Below are positions 50,688 through 59,814 of a stretch of DNA of 64,000 bases, piece after piece. The position numbers and the translations under genes were made by a program. The notes below the pieces were generated by a model that was not told where the DNA came from, made no database searches, and saw only the letters and a program-made list of their open reading frames with translations. The first letter of the stretch is position 1, and each line of letters begins with the position of its first letter. The stretch is taken from contig DKPJ01000006.1 of NCBI GenBank assembly GCA_002480085.1, positions 349,757-413,756 of the forward strand, read 5' to 3'. The DNA comes from Enterobacteriaceae bacterium UBA7338. GTDB lineage: Bacteria; Pseudomonadota; Gammaproteobacteria; Enterobacterales; Enterobacteriaceae.

Positions 50688-52139
50688 TTAACGCCGCCAG
50701 CGACGCAGCAGGCGGCTGCGCATGCCGGTGTCAAAGCGCCAGATATGATCGAAAATACGCATGATCCCCGGCTTGCCGTGGGCGGACATCGCCACCGCAT
50801 GAAAGCGGTGCTGATGCACCTGCTGTAGCGTTTTGATCTTATTGACCACCTCGTCGGGCAGGCGCTGGGCGATAAAATCCGAAATCACCACCGCATCGGC
50901 ATCCGCCCACTCGCCGCCCTGCATCCGCTCGATCACGGCGCGAAAGCAGCTGGCGAGATCGGTACCGCCGCGAAAGCGCTGGCTCAGGAAGCGGATCGCC
51001 TCCTCTAGCCCCTGCGATCCCGACAGCTCATAGCGTACCACCTCGCTGGAAAAGAGCATGATATAGCAGCGCCGGTTATCTGCCAGCGCCACGCGCATTA
51101 GCGCCAGGCAGAAGGCCTTTGCACACTGTTCGTTAAAGCCGCCCATCGAGCCTGAGGTATCGACACAGATAATAAAAGGCCCGCGCGGCTGCTCATCGAC
51201 GCTCTGATGCACCACCGGGCGCTGGGTGACCTTCTCCCGCCAGGCTTCACCATGCAGACGATAGGTGAGAAGCTGCTTCTCCACCAGCCGACGGTAAAAT
51301 TCATACTCCAGCTCGGTCATGCCCAGCGTCGCCAGCTCGGGCGGCAGCAGACGCAGAATGTCATCGCTCTGCTGCAGGCCGTCCACCTGCTCCGGTACCG
51401 AGGCAGGCTCGCGCACCAGCGTGCGGAAAGTCTCCATCGGCGAATCTTTTTTCGGTACCGATTTCGCCTCCCGGGAGCGGCCAAGCTGCTCGGCCAGCTG
51501 TTTCAGCTCCGGCTGCTCGGCAAGAAAGTCACCGTAGCGGACGATAAGCTGATAGTCGCCGCGCTTCAGCTGCCCGGCGCTCATGTCCCACAGCCGTCCG
51601 GCGGCGTTCTCATTTTCGATCAGCACCGACTCAAGCTGGCCGCTCAGCTTCATGCGCTCCTGAACCTCGCTTAAGAGCTGCTCGCGCTCCTCCTCCAGCA
51701 GCTGCTGGTTGAGCGTCGTCGCCTGTACCACCAGACTTAGCCGCCAGCGCTGTAAAAAGAGGGTATGCAGCGCTGGGGTAAGGGTGGGGTTATCGGCGAC
51801 CAGCTGGCTGGCCTGTTCGGCATAGGGCGAGTGCACCTTCGCCAGCAGGGTGAGGATCTGCGGAAGCTGGACAATAAACTGCGGCGTCGCCAGCAGCTGG
51901 GCCTGCTGGTAGCAGAGAAACTCTTCGGTAAGCTCAGGTGGGACCGCCGTCTCCTTTAGCCGGCTTCTTAGCGCCTCTCGCCAGCGGGGAACGTCATCGG
52001 TAATGGCGCGCCTGAGCCGGGGAAACTTTTCAAAAAACACCGCCAGCTGCGGTGAGGCCAGCAGGGCGACGATCAGCTCCTCTATCAGCCCCTCTTCACC
52101 CACCGCCAGCATCACGTTCAGCGTGTCGAGGGTGATCAT
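50688..52139 (-). CDS. viaA: RavA-stimulating VWA-domain protein ViaA
   Basis: 483 residues. A helical N-terminal region is followed by a C-terminal von Willebrand A domain whose MIDAS motif is ICVDTSGSMGG (about 328-338). It binds RavA and modulates respiratory complexes such as fumarate reductase and Nuo. It overlaps ravA by 4 bases. It ends in LLRRWRR just before asnC. Confidence 0.95.
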   Translation of the reverse strand: MITLDTLNVMLAVGEEGLIEELIVALLASPQLAVFFEKFPRLRRAITDDVPRWREALRSRLKETAVPPELTEEFLCYQQAQLLATPQFIVQLPQILTLLAKVHSPYAEQASQLVADNPTLTPALHTLFLQRWRLSLVVQATTLNQQLLEEEREQLLSEVQERMKLSGQLESVLIENENAAGRLWDMSAGQLKRGDYQLIVRYGDFLAEQPELKQLAEQLGRSREAKSVPKKDSPMETFRTLVREPASVPEQVDGLQQSDDILRLLPPELATLGMTELEYEFYRRLVEKQLLTYRLHGEAWREKVTQRPVVHQSVDEQPRGPFIICVDTSGSMGGFNEQCAKAFCLALMRVALADNRRCYIMLFSSEVVRYELSGSQGLEEAIRFLSQRFRGGTDLASCFRAVIERMQGGEWADADAVVISDFIAQRLPDEVVNKIKTLQQVHQHRFHAVAMSAHGKPGIMRIFDHIWRFDTGMRSRLLRRWRR

Positions 52140-53629
52140 TGCCGGGCCTGTTTGATCTGCGCGCCGACGTCCTGCAGGCTGGCTTCAATGCGCCCTAACC
52201 AGTCGCTGTGAATGAACAGGCACTTCTGCTGTTCACTGAAGCGGGTGTGCTGCTGGTGCCACGTATTATCCAGCGCCTCAAGCTGCTGGGTAATCTCCTC
52301 CGGCACGCTCTCCTGCGAGGAGCCGGGCAGCGCCAGCCGGGAGGCCTGTAGACTCACGTCGCGTACGATCAGGTGCAGGGTGGCATCGACCTCCATATTG
52401 AGCACCTGGGCAAAGCCAATCCCGTTGAGCTTGCCGCGGATCTCTCCGCCTTTCATCAGCCACTGCTCCAGCGGGGCGCGTTCAAGAGTAATGTGCACAA
52501 CCTGCATATCATGCAGCTTGAGCGGCTGCTGGAGCAGCAGAGTCAGGGTATCATCGCTGATGTCGGGGGGTAGCTCATAGTGCGGACGGCGGCTGAACAT
52601 GCCGCTCTGGCGCAGCACTTTAAGGGCGGTTTTATCGCTCTGCTGCTGCTGAAGCTGGATACGCCGCTGGGCGATGGCCCCCAGCTGAACCAGCATCGCC
52701 TGCTGCTGCCAGGCGTGTCCGGTCATCAATATATCGACCTGCTGGGCAAGCAGCTCCCGGCTCTGGGCGTCATGCCACAGGCAATCTTTCAGCAGGATGA
52801 GATCGATAGGCGACACCGCATCGCGCCCGCAGAAAAAGGCGCTGGCCTGCAACAGGCGGATGGCCTTTTTCCAGCGTCGGTCAGAGACATAGGGGGCGCT
52901 GGGGAGGTTATCCAGCTGCTGGCGCAGCATAAAGATCAGCTCGAATACCGCGTCGGGCAGCGTGACGTGGCCTATATCCTGCTGCCACTGGTTATACTCC
53001 TCGTCCGTCACCTGTAGCGAGGCCGGAACCGGGTTATCATTCTCATCCTGCTGGCTGACCAGCATCGCACGGAAGTTCCCCTTCTCCTGCACCTTATCCA
53101 GCCAGAGGCGGATCAGCATTCGGTCGTAAAGCGCCTCGAGGCTGCTGTCAGCTTCCGGTAGTTCATTGGAGGCCGCCACCAGCAGGCGCATCGGGATCTT
53201 CTCCTCGCTGGCCCCGTTGCGGAACCGCCGTTCGTTAATGGCGGTCAGCAGGGTGTTCAGAATAGCAGGACCGGCTTTCCATATTTCATCGAGGAAGACG
53301 ATCTCCGCCTCCGGAAGATAGCCCGCGGTCAGACGCTCGTAGCGTCCTTCGTCTTTCAGCGCCTGGATAGAGAGCGGGCCGAAAACCTCCTCCGGCGTGG
53401 AAAAGCGGGTCATCAGGTACTCAAAGGCGCGAGCGTGCTGAAAGGCGAACTTTAATCGGCGGGCGATAAGGCTTTTCGCAATACCGGGCGGGCCAAGAAG
53501 AAATACGCTCTCCCCGCTGAGCGCGGCCAGCAGGCACAGGCGAATAGCGTGGCTACGCTCATACAGGCCTTTTTCCAGCGCGCTGCTGAGACGGGAAATT
53601 CTTTCTGCTAATAAATGTGAGTGAGCCAT
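52136..53629 (-). CDS. ravA: MoxR-type AAA+ ATPase RavA
   Basis: 497 residues from the ATG at 53629 (MAHSHLLAERISRLSSALEKG). Walker A LGPPGIAKS (about 43-51), Walker B IVFLDEIWKAGP and sensor-1 VAASNELPE, followed by a C-terminal LARA region that binds lysine decarboxylase LdcI. The alternative start 13 codons upstream is not supported by family length. It is divergent from kup. Confidence 0.95.
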   Translation of the reverse strand: MAHSHLLAERISRLSSALEKGLYERSHAIRLCLLAALSGESVFLLGPPGIAKSLIARRLKFAFQHARAFEYLMTRFSTPEEVFGPLSIQALKDEGRYERLTAGYLPEAEIVFLDEIWKAGPAILNTLLTAINERRFRNGASEEKIPMRLLVAASNELPEADSSLEALYDRMLIRLWLDKVQEKGNFRAMLVSQQDENDNPVPASLQVTDEEYNQWQQDIGHVTLPDAVFELIFMLRQQLDNLPSAPYVSDRRWKKAIRLLQASAFFCGRDAVSPIDLILLKDCLWHDAQSRELLAQQVDILMTGHAWQQQAMLVQLGAIAQRRIQLQQQQSDKTALKVLRQSGMFSRRPHYELPPDISDDTLTLLLQQPLKLHDMQVVHITLERAPLEQWLMKGGEIRGKLNGIGFAQVLNMEVDATLHLIVRDVSLQASRLALPGSSQESVPEEITQQLEALDNTWHQQHTRFSEQQKCLFIHSDWLGRIEASLQDVGAQIKQARQ

Positions 53630-53847
53630 AATTGTTCTGCATCCTTTCGCCGCTGTATCGGTGGACAAAAGCGAGTATACGTTTCAACAAGGGCTTGTAA
53701 TAGACGGAATAATGCCTTGGTATTCTTTGCGCCAGAATAACCCGGTCGCATTTAGGGCTTCGATTTATTGAAGAATCATGCATACTGTGCGTTTTTGTGG
53801 GCCAAGGGACTAAGCGCACACTTGTCATCCATACAAAAGATTAGTCT
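53630..53847. promoter_or_regulatory. ravA-kup divergent intergenic region
   Basis: 218 bases holding promoters for both genes. It is moderately AT-rich; no named operator or terminator was recognised. Confidence 0.4.
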
Positions 53848-55716
53848 ATGAGCACTGATAATAAGCAATCATTGTCTGCGGTTACTCTCGCTGCCATTGG
53901 GGTTGTCTACGGTGATATCGGTACCAGCCCGCTTTATACTCTTCGTGAATGTTTGTCCGGTCAGTTTGGTTTTGGCGTCGAACGCGATGCGGTGTTTGGC
54001 TTTCTGTCACTCATCTTCTGGCTGCTGGTTTTCGTTGTCTCTATTAAGTATCTGACCTTTGTTATGCGGGCCGATAACGCCGGGGAAGGGGGAATTTTAA
54101 CCCTGATGTCGCTGGCGGGACGTAACACCTCGGCGCGTATGACCTCGATGCTGGTGATCATGGGGTTGATTGGCGGCAGCTTCTTCTATGGCGAGGTGGT
54201 GATCACGCCTGCCATCTCGGTGATGTCGGCGATCGAAGGGCTGGAGATTATCGCCCCCTCGCTGGATAGCTGGGTCGTCCCGCTGGCGATCGTGGTGCTG
54301 ACGCTGCTGTTTATGATCCAGAAACACGGTACCGGGCTGGTGGGTAAGCTGTTTGCGCCGATTATGCTGGCGTGGTTTATCATCCTGGCGGTGCTGGGCC
54401 TGCGCGGGATTATCTCTAATCCCGAGGTGTTGCAGGCGCTGAACCCGATGTGGGCGGTGCACTTCTTCCTCGAATATAAAACCGTGTCGTTTGTGGCGCT
54501 GGGCGCGGTGGTGCTGTCGATCACCGGCGTAGAGGCGCTGTATGCCGACATGGGCCACTTCGGCAAGCTGCCGATCCGCCTGGCCTGGTTCAGCCTGGTG
54601 CTGCCGTCGCTGGCGCTGAACTATTTTGGCCAGGGGGCGCTGCTGCTGAAAAACCCGGAGGCGATCAAGAATCCGTTCTTCCTGCTGGCTCCGGAGTGGG
54701 CGCTGATCCCCATGCTGCTTCTCGCCACCCTGGCAACGGTTATCGCCTCCCAGGCGGTGATCTCCGGCGTCTTCTCGCTTACCCGGCAGGCGGTGCGTCT
54801 GGGCTACCTGTCGCCGATGCGCATCATTCACACCTCGGAGATGGAGTCCGGCCAGATCTACATCCCCTTTGTTAACTGGCTGCTCTACTTTGCCGTGGTG
54901 ATTGTGATCGTTAGCTTTGAACGCTCAAGCAACCTGGCGGCGGCGTACGGCATCGCGGTCACCGGCACAATGGTGCTAACCTCCATCCTGTCTACCACCG
55001 TAGCGCGCCAAAACTGGCACTGGAACAAGTTCCTCGTGGCGCTGATTCTGGTGGCATTCCTCTGCATCGATATTCCGCTCTTCTCGGCGAACCTCGACAA
55101 GCTGCTCTCTGGTGGCTGGCTGCCACTGAGCCTCGGCATCGTGATGTTCATGATCATGACGACGTGGAAGAGCGAGCGCTTCCGCCTGCTGCGGCGCATG
55201 CATGAGCACGGTAACTCTCTGGAGGCGATGATCGCCTCGCTGGAGAAATCCCCGCCGGTGCGGGTGCCGGGGACGGCGGTCTATATGTCGCGCGCGCTGA
55301 ACGTTATTCCGTTCGCGATGCTGCATAACCTCAAGCACAACAAGGTCCTGCACGAGCGGGTGATCCTGCTCACCCTGCGTACGGAGGATGCACCCTACGT
55401 GCACAACGTCCGCCGGGTACAGATCGAGCAGCTTTCACCGACCTTCTGGCGCGTCGTAGCCAGCTACGGCTGGCGCGAGACGCCGAACGTGGAGGAGGTG
55501 TTCCACCGCTGCGGACTGGAGGGGCTGAGCTGTCGCATGATGGAGACCTCGTTCTTTATGTCCCACGAGTCGCTGATCCTTGGCAAACGCCCGTGGTACC
55601 TGCGCCTGCGTGGCAAGCTTTTCCTTGTACTGCAGCGTAACGCCCTGCGCGCCCCGGACCAGTTTGAAATCCCGCCCAACCGGGTAATCGAGCTGGGTAC
55701 GCAAGTAGAAATCTAA
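53848..55716 (+). CDS. kup: Low-affinity potassium transporter Kup
   Basis: 622 residues as in E. coli. About 12 membrane segments from VTLAAIGVVYGDIGTSPLYTL and a hydrophilic cytoplasmic C-terminal domain from about 440, ending NRVIELGTQVEI. K+:H+ symporter of the KUP/HAK/KT family, constitutive and important at low pH. Followed by a pair of REP elements. Confidence 0.98.
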   Translation: MSTDNKQSLSAVTLAAIGVVYGDIGTSPLYTLRECLSGQFGFGVERDAVFGFLSLIFWLLVFVVSIKYLTFVMRADNAGEGGILTLMSLAGRNTSARMTSMLVIMGLIGGSFFYGEVVITPAISVMSAIEGLEIIAPSLDSWVVPLAIVVLTLLFMIQKHGTGLVGKLFAPIMLAWFIILAVLGLRGIISNPEVLQALNPMWAVHFFLEYKTVSFVALGAVVLSITGVEALYADMGHFGKLPIRLAWFSLVLPSLALNYFGQGALLLKNPEAIKNPFFLLAPEWALIPMLLLATLATVIASQAVISGVFSLTRQAVRLGYLSPMRIIHTSEMESGQIYIPFVNWLLYFAVVIVIVSFERSSNLAAAYGIAVTGTMVLTSILSTTVARQNWHWNKFLVALILVAFLCIDIPLFSANLDKLLSGGWLPLSLGIVMFMIMTTWKSERFRLLRRMHEHGNSLEAMIASLEKSPPVRVPGTAVYMSRALNVIPFAMLHNLKHNKVLHERVILLTLRTEDAPYVHNVRRVQIEQLSPTFWRVVASYGWRETPNVEEVFHRCGLEGLSCRMMETSFFMSHESLILGKRPWYLRLRGKLFLVLQRNALRAPDQFEIPPNRVIELGTQVEI

Positions 55717-55721
55717 AAAAA

Positions 55722-55789
55722 GCCCGGCGGCGCTAACGCTGGCACGGGCCTACGGGTTTGTAGGCCGGGTAAGCGTAGCGCCACCCGGC
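55722..55789. repeat. BIME (REP pair) after kup
   Basis: Units GCCCGGCGGCGC...CACGGGCCTAC (55722-55753) and GTAGGCCGGGTAAGCG...CCACCCGGC (55760-55789) in opposite orientation. Confidence 0.85.
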
Positions 55790-55824
55790 AATACCATCGT
55801 CCCATCTTCAATCTAATTTCCATT

Positions 55825-55840
55825 AGCGAAACGTTTCGAT
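55825..55840. promoter_or_regulatory. Distal RbsR operator of the rbs operon
   Basis: AGCGAAACGTTTCGAT holds the 12-bp palindrome CGAAACGTTTCG (55827-55838), typical of LacI-family RbsR. A CRP-like site TTCGA-N6-TCACA (55835-55850) overlaps it. Confidence 0.7.
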
Positions 55841-55903
55841 GCCGATCACAGTTCTTTAATGTGGTGATGGTTAAATGAACGCCATCCGGCATACACTGGC
55901 ACC

Positions 55904-55919
55904 AGCGAAACGTTTCGCT
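55904..55919. promoter_or_regulatory. Proximal RbsR operator of the rbs operon
   Basis: Perfect 16-bp palindrome AGCGAAACGTTTCGCT, 16 bases before the rbsD start. It corresponds to the known E. coli rbs operator and has the same core as the distal site 79 bp upstream. Confidence 0.9.
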
Positions 55920-55935
55920 AGTGGAGCAAGAAAAA

Positions 55936-56355
55936 ATGAAGAAAGGATCTGTACTGAACTCTGAAATCTCGTCGGTTATCTCCCGTCTTGGGCATACCGA
56001 TACGCTCGTGGTGTGTGATGCCGGACTGCCGGTTCCCCACAGCACACAACGCATCGATATGGCATTAACTCAAGGGGTACCTTCGTTTATGCAGGTGCTT
56101 GAGGTGGTCACCACCGAGATGCAGGTTGAGGCAGCCATTCTCGCGACGGAAATCAAACAGCATAATCCGCAGCTCCACGAAGCGTTGCTCAACCACATTG
56201 AGCAGCTGCAACAGCACCAGGGAAATACCATCGAAGTGCGCTACACCACGCACGAAGAGTTTAAACAGCACACCGCAGCAAGCCAGGCGGTCATTCGCAG
56301 CGGGGAGTGCTCCCCGTATGCGAATATCATTCTCTGTGCTGGCGTCACCTTCTGA
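55936..56355 (+). CDS. rbsD: D-ribose pyranase RbsD
   Basis: 139 residues, E. coli length. It starts MKKGSVLNSEISSVISRLGHTDTLVV; the catalytic histidine lies in SRLGHTD, with a conserved end ECSPYANIILCAGVTF. It interconverts the pyranose and furanose forms of ribose for RbsK. The start at 55936 fits the family; an upstream ATG adds five residues. First gene of rbsDACBKR. Confidence 0.96.
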   Translation: MKKGSVLNSEISSVISRLGHTDTLVVCDAGLPVPHSTQRIDMALTQGVPSFMQVLEVVTTEMQVEAAILATEIKQHNPQLHEALLNHIEQLQQHQGNTIEVRYTTHEEFKQHTAASQAVIRSGECSPYANIILCAGVTF

Positions 56356-56362
56356 GGCCATC

Positions 56363-57877
56363 ATGGACGCACTACTTCAACTTAAGGGGATCGACAAAGC
56401 GTTCCCCGGCGTAAAAGCTCTCTCTGGCGCAGCGCTCAACGTCTATCCGGGTCGCGTAATGGCGCTGGTCGGCGAGAACGGCGCGGGCAAATCCACCATG
56501 ATGAAAGTGTTAACCGGTATCTATGCTCGCGATGCCGGTTCGCTGCTGTGGCTGGGCCAGGAGACCACCTTTAACGGACCTAAATCGTCCCAGGAGGCGG
56601 GGATCGGTATTATCCATCAGGAGCTGAACTTGATCCCGCAGCTGACCATTGCCGAAAACATCTATTTAGGCCGTGAGTTTGTTAACCGCTTTGGCAAAAT
56701 CGACTGGAAAAAGATGTATGCCGAAGCGGATATCCTGCTGGCGAAACTTAACCTGCGCTTCAAGAGCGACAGGCTGGTAGGGGATCTCTCTATCGGCGAC
56801 CAGCAGATGGTCGAGATTGCCAAGGTGCTGAGCTTTGAGTCGAAGGTCATCGTGATGGATGAGCCGACCGATGCCCTCACCGACACCGAAACCGACTCCC
56901 TGTTCCGCGTGATCCGCGAGCTGAAATCCCAGGGACGCGGCATTGTCTACATCTCCCACCGCATGAAAGAGATCTTCGAGATTTGCGATGACGTGACCGT
57001 TTTCCGTGACGGGCAGTTTATTGCCGAGCGTGAGGTCAGCTCGCTCTCTGAAGATACGCTGATTGAGATGATGGTGGGGCGCAAGCTGGAAGATCAGTAC
57101 CCGCATCTCGATAAAGCGCCGGGGGAGGTTCGTCTGAAGGTAGACAGCCTGTGTGGACCGGGAGTGAAAGATGTCTCTTTTACCCTGCGCCAGGGCGAAA
57201 TTCTTGGCGTTGCTGGGCTGATGGGAGCCGGACGTACCGAACTGATGAAGGTGCTGTACGGTGCGCTGCCGCGTACCCGCGGCGCCGTTACCCTCGATGG
57301 CCGCGAGGTCGTGACCCGTTCGCCGCAGGATGGCCTGGCCAACGGTATCGTCTACATCTCCGAGGATCGTAAGCGCGACGGCTTAGTGCTGGGCATGTCG
57401 GTAAAAGAGAACATGTCCCTGACCGCGCTGCGCTACTTCAGCCGCAGCGGCGGCAGCCTGAAGCATAGCGATGAGCAGCAGGCGGTGAGCGACTTTATCC
57501 GCCTGTTTAACGTTAAAACGCCCTCTATGGAGCAGCCCATTGGCCTGCTCTCCGGCGGCAACCAGCAAAAAATCGCTATCGCCCGGGGACTGATGACGCG
57601 CCCGAAGGTGCTCATCCTCGACGAACCCACGCGCGGCGTGGACGTCGGTGCCAAAAAAGAGATCTATCAGCTTATCAACCAGTTTAAAGCGGACGGGCTG
57701 AGCATCATTCTGGTGTCGTCAGAGATGCCAGAGGTGCTTGGCATGAGCGATCGCATCATGGTGATGCATGAAGGAGAGTTGGGTGGTGAATTCACCCGTG
57801 AACAGGCAACCCAGGAAGTGCTGATGGCCGCCGCCGTCGGCAAGCTAAATCGCGAGACCCAGGAGTCAACGATATGA
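56363..57877 (+). CDS. rbsA: Ribose ABC transporter ATPase RbsA
   Basis: 504 residues. Two fused ABC domains: the first has Walker A GENGAGKSTMM (about 37-47), signature LSIGDQQMVEIA and Walker B VIVMDEPTDAL; the second has LMGAGRTELM in place of a classical P-loop, as usual in this family, with signature LSGGNQQKIAIA and Walker B VLILDEPTRGVD. It drives RbsC. The start at 56363 (MDALLQLKGIDKAF) is seven bases after the rbsD stop; the long frame upstream is a shadow of rbsD. Confidence 0.97.
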   Translation: MDALLQLKGIDKAFPGVKALSGAALNVYPGRVMALVGENGAGKSTMMKVLTGIYARDAGSLLWLGQETTFNGPKSSQEAGIGIIHQELNLIPQLTIAENIYLGREFVNRFGKIDWKKMYAEADILLAKLNLRFKSDRLVGDLSIGDQQMVEIAKVLSFESKVIVMDEPTDALTDTETDSLFRVIRELKSQGRGIVYISHRMKEIFEICDDVTVFRDGQFIAEREVSSLSEDTLIEMMVGRKLEDQYPHLDKAPGEVRLKVDSLCGPGVKDVSFTLRQGEILGVAGLMGAGRTELMKVLYGALPRTRGAVTLDGREVVTRSPQDGLANGIVYISEDRKRDGLVLGMSVKENMSLTALRYFSRSGGSLKHSDEQQAVSDFIRLFNVKTPSMEQPIGLLSGGNQQKIAIARGLMTRPKVLILDEPTRGVDVGAKKEIYQLINQFKADGLSIILVSSEMPEVLGMSDRIMVMHEGELGGEFTREQATQEVLMAAAVGKLNRETQESTI

Positions 57878-58839
57878 GTACCCAGACCGTTATCCCCCGC
57901 CGCTACTTTAATAAGGCGTGGCTGATGGAACAGAAATCGCTGATTGCCCTGCTGGTGCTGATTGCGATTGTTTCCACGATGAGCCCTAACTTTTTTACCA
58001 TCAATAACCTGTTCAACATTCTGCAGCAGACCTCGGTGAACGCCATTATGGCGGTGGGGATGACGCTGGTGATCCTGACCTCGGGGATCGATCTCTCCGT
58101 TGGCTCGCTGCTGGCGCTGACCGGCGCGGTGGCGGCCTCGATTGTCGGTATGGAAGTTAACGCGCTGGTGGCCATTGCGGCCGCGCTGGCGCTGGGCGCT
58201 GCGGTAGGCGCAGTGACCGGGGTAATTGTCGCGAAAGGCCGGGTGCAGGCGTTTATCGCCACCCTGGTGATGATGCTGCTGCTGCGCGGTGTGACCATGG
58301 TTTACACCAACGGCAGTCCGGTGAATACCGGCTTTACCGATAACGCCGATCTCTTTGGCTGGTTTGGTATTGGACGCCCGCTGGGTATCCCGACGCCGGT
58401 ATGGATCATGGGCATCGTCTTCCTGGCCGCGTGGTATATGCTGCACCACACCCGCCTGGGCCGCTATATCTACGCTCTGGGCGGTAACGAAGCGGCCACG
58501 CGCCTCTCCGGCATCAGCGTCAATAAAGTCAAAATTATCGTCTATTCACTGAGTGGTCTGCTGGCGTCGCTGGCGGGCATCATTGAAGTGGCGCGCCTCT
58601 CCTCTGCGCAACCCACGGCCGGTACCGGCTATGAGCTGGATGCTATCGCTGCGGTGGTACTGGGCGGTACCAGCCTGGCGGGGGGTAAAGGCCGCATTGT
58701 GGGCACGCTGATCGGTGCGCTAATCCTTGGTTTCCTTAACAACGGACTGAACTTGCTGGGTGTTTCCTCCTATTACCAGATGATCGTTAAGGCAGTGGTG
58801 ATTTTGCTGGCGGTGCTGGTAGACAACAAAAAGCAGTAA
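57874..58839 (+). CDS. rbsC: Ribose ABC transporter permease RbsC
   Basis: 321 residues, with 8-10 membrane segments and typical GMTLVILTSGIDLSVGSLLAL and GGTSLAGGKG motifs. It overlaps rbsA by 4 bases (ATGA). Two copies form the channel with RbsA. Confidence 0.97.
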   Translation: MSTQTVIPRRYFNKAWLMEQKSLIALLVLIAIVSTMSPNFFTINNLFNILQQTSVNAIMAVGMTLVILTSGIDLSVGSLLALTGAVAASIVGMEVNALVAIAAALALGAAVGAVTGVIVAKGRVQAFIATLVMMLLLRGVTMVYTNGSPVNTGFTDNADLFGWFGIGRPLGIPTPVWIMGIVFLAAWYMLHHTRLGRYIYALGGNEAATRLSGISVNKVKIIVYSLSGLLASLAGIIEVARLSSAQPTAGTGYELDAIAAVVLGGTSLAGGKGRIVGTLIGALILGFLNNGLNLLGVSSYYQMIVKAVVILLAVLVDNKKQ

Positions 58840-58865
58840 TAAATGACATTACAGGACATCTGATT

Positions 58866-59756
58866 ATGAACATGAAAAAACTGGCTACTCTGGTCTCTGC
58901 TGTCGCACTGAGTGCAACCGTGAGCGCGAACGCGATGGCGAAAGACACCATTGCGCTGGTGATCTCCACCCTGAACAACCCATTTTTTGTTTCGCTGAAG
59001 GATGGCGCACAGAAAGAGGCCGACAAGCTGGGCTATAACCTGGTAGTGCTGGATTCCCAGAACAACCCGGCAAAAGAGCTGGCCAACGTGCAGGACCTGA
59101 CTGTGCGCGGTACTAAAATCCTGCTGATCAACCCAACCGACTCCGATGCGGTAGGTAACGCCGTGAAGATGGCGAACCAGGCCAAAATCCCGGTGATCAC
59201 CCTGGACCGCGTGGCGGCCAAAGGTGACGTCGTGAGCCATATCGCCTCTGATAACGTGCTGGGCGGCAAAATTGCCGGCGATTACATCGCGAAGAAAGCC
59301 GGTGAAAGCGCGAAGGTGATTGAGCTGCAGGGTATTGCAGGCACCTCTGCCGCTCGCGAGCGCGGCGAGGGCTTCCAGCAGGCCGTGGCAGCACATAAAT
59401 TCAACGTGCTGGCCAGCCAGCCGGCAGATTTCGACCGTACCAAGGGTCTGAACGTGATGCAGAACCTGCTGACCGCGCATCCTGACGTGCAGGCCGTTTT
59501 TGCCCAGAACGATGAGATGGCGCTGGGTGCGCTGCGCGCGCTGCAGACGGCGGGTAAATCCGACGTGATGGTCGTGGGCTTCGACGGCACCCCGGACGGT
59601 GAGAAAGCGGTCAACGACGGCAAACTGGCGGCGACCATCGCCCAGCTGCCGGAGCAGATCGGCGCGAAAGGCGTTGAAACGGCTGATAAAGTACTGAAAG
59701 GCGAAAAGGTTCAGGCGAAATACCCGGTTGACCTGAAGCTGGTTATTAAACAGTAA
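58866..59756 (+). CDS. rbsB: Periplasmic ribose-binding protein RbsB
   Basis: 296 residues, with signal peptide MNMKKLATLVSAVALSATVSANAMA, cut before KDTIALV. Type-I periplasmic fold; ligand contacts in STLNNPFF, TSAARERGEGF and QNDEMALGA. It also serves Trg chemotaxis in E. coli. It lies 26 bases after rbsC. Confidence 0.98.
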   Translation: MNMKKLATLVSAVALSATVSANAMAKDTIALVISTLNNPFFVSLKDGAQKEADKLGYNLVVLDSQNNPAKELANVQDLTVRGTKILLINPTDSDAVGNAVKMANQAKIPVITLDRVAAKGDVVSHIASDNVLGGKIAGDYIAKKAGESAKVIELQGIAGTSAARERGEGFQQAVAAHKFNVLASQPADFDRTKGLNVMQNLLTAHPDVQAVFAQNDEMALGALRALQTAGKSDVMVVGFDGTPDGEKAVNDGKLAATIAQLPEQIGAKGVETADKVLKGEKVQAKYPVDLKLVIKQ

Positions 59757-59814
59757 TCACGTTTTTAAGGTTTACGCCACCAGAAGGTGGCGTACCTTAC
59801 AGGATGATCCCACC

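Noticed and set aside
56099..56362. N-terminal extension of rbsA over rbsD
   Set aside because: The upstream codons are the rbsD gene in another frame; the family start is at 56363.
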